Source: Streptomyces sp. Tu 3180
Lineage (GTDB): Bacteria; Actinomycetota; Actinomycetes; Streptomycetales; Streptomycetaceae
NCBI RefSeq assembly: GCF_009852415.1
Contig: NZ_WOXS01000002.1
Location: 7,542,001-7,606,000 of the forward strand
Length of the DNA: 64,000 nucleotides
Direction: 5' to 3'
Shown here: in pieces, positions 62,581 through 64,000 of the stretch
How the letters are laid out: every line of letters starts with the position of its first letter
How positions within the stretch are numbered: position 1 is the stretch's first letter
The notes under the pieces: model-generated
Told to the model about the DNA's origin: nothing
The model's database searches: none
The model's input: only the letters and a program-made list of their open reading frames with translations
Position numbers and translations under genes: made by a program

Positions 62581-63998
62581 GTCTCCTCGGCGGGTCGGTG
62601 GGCGGCGGTGGGCAGGGGGCCGGATCCGGCGTGGCGCGCCAGCAGCGCGTCCAGTTCCGCCTCGTTCAGCGCGTCGACGTCCAGCGCGTCGACGTGCGGC
62701 GCGTCGACGTCCGGGGTGCCGGCGTCCGGGCCGGCCGGGGGTCGGGGCCCGGGGCGTGCGCCGGGGTCCCCGGGCGGACCCGGCGGCGCCTCCGGCACGG
62801 TGGTGCCGAACGCGGCCTCGGCGATCGGACCCAGCACGGGCTGCTCGTACAGCGCGGTCAACGACGGCGGACGGCCGCCCTCCTCGGCGATCGCGCGGGC
62901 GATGCGCACCAGGCGCAGACTGTCCACGCCCAGGGACATCAGGTCCGTGGAGGCGGCCAGCTCGCCGGCGGGAAGGCCGGTCACCCGGGCCACGATCGCC
63001 GCCGTCCGCCGCAGGGCGCGGTCCGCGGCCGGTCCGGGCGGCGGCGCCTCGGGGCCCGGCGCTGCGTCGGTGTCCGCGGAGCGCTTGCGGACCGGGACCG
63101 GGGTCGGTGGGAGCGCCGCGGCCCGGCCCGTCGCCGCGGGCCAGGGGGCGCTGGCACCGGCCAGCCAGCCGTCCGGCAGACGCGGCGGCGCGTCCCCGGC
63201 GGCCCGGACGAGGAGTCCGCTGCCCTCGGCGGGCGCACGCGCCGCCAGTTCGCGCAGAGCCCGCACCGCACCCTCGGCGGTGGCCACCACCGCCGCCCGG
63301 CAGTCCCGTGGGCGCCGGCCCCGGACCAGGGCCGCGACGACGGCCGTCAAAGGCGGACGCTCCTCCTCCAGGTGGTCGGCCAACCGCTCCGCGTACCGGG
63401 CCAGTTCGGCGGGCGTGTCGGCGCTCAGCGGCAGCGTCACCGGTACGTCGGGCGCCGGGCCGGCCGCGGCCCGCGGCGGGGCCTCCACGACGAGGCTGAC
63501 GTAACCGCCCGTACCGGCGAAGCTGTTGACGAGGACCAGCCGGGGCGGATCCGCGTCCTCCTCGCCCCGCACCAGGCGCACCCGGCCGCCCCCGCCCGCG
63601 AGGGCGCCGGTGCCGTCGGGCACGGGCGTCGGCAGGAGCCGGCCCCGCCGGAACTGGGCCAGCACACGGGCCAGTTGGCCGAACCCGGAGGCGGCCTCCA
63701 TGTGCCCGAGGACACCCTTCACCGAACCCACCGGCAGCGGCCGCGGCCGATCGCCGAACACCCTGCCCAGGACGTCCAGTTCGAGGGCGTCGTTCAGGGC
63801 AGCGCCGGTGGCCGACGTCTCGGCGTACCCGATGGCGCCGGGATCCACCCCGGCGTCGGCCAGCGCCGCCCTGACCGTCTCCTCCAGGCGTCCGGGACCG
63901 GGCATGCCGTAGTCCCGGGTGCGCCCGGAGTGACGGCACGCGCCTCCGCGCACCACCGCGAGCACCGGATCGCCGTCGGCCAGGGCACGGGCCAGGGG
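62577..63998 (-). CDS. Trans-AT-type PKS, KS (C-terminal half)-linker-ACP; 5' part outside window
   Basis: Open to the window edge; 473 residues visible. KS C-terminal half: ALADGDPVLAVVRGG, then YAETSATGAALNDALELDVL where elongating KS domains have HGTGT, so the first catalytic His is absent; the second His is kept in PVGSVKGVLGHMEAASG; NSFAGTGGYVSLVVEAPP closes the domain. A trans-AT-style post-KS linker (LPLSADTPAELARYAERL) follows with no AT. ACP about 120 residues from the end: LMSLGVDSLRLVRIARAI. A tail with VDA repeats (three 15-base-spaced GCGTCGACGT copies, 62671-62710) may be a docking element. Overlaps the NRPS start (ATGA). Confidence 0.85.
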   Translation of the reverse strand, partial: PLARALADGDPVLAVVRGGACRHSGRTRDYGMPGPGRLEETVRAALADAGVDPGAIGYAETSATGAALNDALELDVLGRVFGDRPRPLPVGSVKGVLGHMEAASGFGQLARVLAQFRRGRLLPTPVPDGTGALAGGGGRVRLVRGEEDADPPRLVLVNSFAGTGGYVSLVVEAPPRAAAGPAPDVPVTLPLSADTPAELARYAERLADHLEEERPPLTAVVAALVRGRRPRDCRAAVVATAEGAVRALRELAARAPAEGSGLLVRAAGDAPPRLPDGWLAGASAPWPAATGRAAALPPTPVPVRKRSADTDAAPGPEAPPPGPAADRALRRTAAIVARVTGLPAGELAASTDLMSLGVDSLRLVRIARAIAEEGGRPPSLTALYEQPVLGPIAEAAFGTTVPEAPPGPPGDPGARPGPRPPAGPDAGTPDVDAPHVDALDVDALNEAELDALLARHAGSGPLPTAAHRPAEET

Positions 63999-64000
63999 CT

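Noticed and set aside
56656..63504. Large plus-strand open frames opposite the NRPS (for example 56656-59172 and 60811-63504)
   Set aside because: Antisense shadows of GC-rich modular genes; Arg/Gly/His-rich sequences without motifs or start sites.

Overview
The window is very GC-rich (my impression is a little over 70%, strongly G/C at third codon positions), densely coding, with many GTG starts and 4-base ATGA or GTGA gene overlaps. It also encodes ergothioneine synthesis, ornithine-lipid-type acyltransferases, a DevS-like kinase, DasR-like and TetR operators, and modular NRPS/PKS genes. All of this points to a Streptomyces or close relative, probably chromosomal sequence toward an accessory arm. 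I saw no tRNA or rRNA gene, IS element, transposase, integrase or CRISPR array.

Layout. 1-5.1 kb: a three-subunit succinate dehydrogenase operon (sdhC cut by the window edge), a terminator, then a translationally coupled GNAT/PlsC pair resembling OlsB-OlsA. 5.1-9.5 kb: a PRC-barrel/DUF2382 stress protein, a flavin monooxygenase, a HAD phosphatase, dodecin, and an orphan sugar-binding lipoprotein whose promoter carries a DasR-like palindrome. 9.5-14 kb: the complete egtABCD ergothioneine operon; EgtA ends in a His-rich repeat. 14.3-23.1 kb: single genes including a PARG-like macrodomain, a PemK/MazF-like protein, an isochorismatase-type hydrolase, a nucleotidyltransferase, VOC, CBS, YbhB, archease and phosphoribosyltransferase proteins, a CoA-transferase with a late frameshift, and a LysR regulator. 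23.2-28.9 kb: a TetR regulator facing a PaoABC-type molybdenum hydroxylase operon plus an XdhC/PaoD chaperone across a duplicated operator. 28.9-38.4 kb: an FMN reductase/TetR pair with twin palindromes, LacI, thioredoxin facing a flavin disulfide reductase, deformylase, a PepSY membrane protein, a TPR protein, two overlapping MarR-type genes and pirin.

38.9-46.6 kb resembles a DevR/DosR-type hypoxia and nitrate-respiration island in decay. A CBS-BON protein, a PPOX-family flavoprotein, a DevS/DosS-like two-GAF kinase and a two-domain universal stress protein are intact. The response regulator survives only as a LuxR-type HTH. narG is reduced to its N-terminus and narK is frameshifted twice and truncated. 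Pieces of a cation/proton antiporter pair, a DUF4389 protein and a second universal stress protein remain. DevR-like palindromes lie upstream of several of these genes.

46.8-64 kb: HflX (with a long leader containing a 5-codon uORF), an ABC-F ribosome-protection ATPase and a DHA2 exporter lie beside a hybrid PKS/NRPS operon running leftward: a trans-AT-type KS (first active-site His missing)-ACP, a C-PCP-E-C-PCP-TE NRPS with no adenylation domain, a stand-alone malonyl acyltransferase, a type II thioesterase, and a separate adenylation protein with a near-cysteine specificity code. The likely reading is that the free AT and free A domain load the AT-less and A-less lines in trans, and that the ribosome-directed resistance genes hint at a ribosome-targeting product. 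The A-domain gene has an apparent one-base deletion. The cluster continues beyond base 64000.
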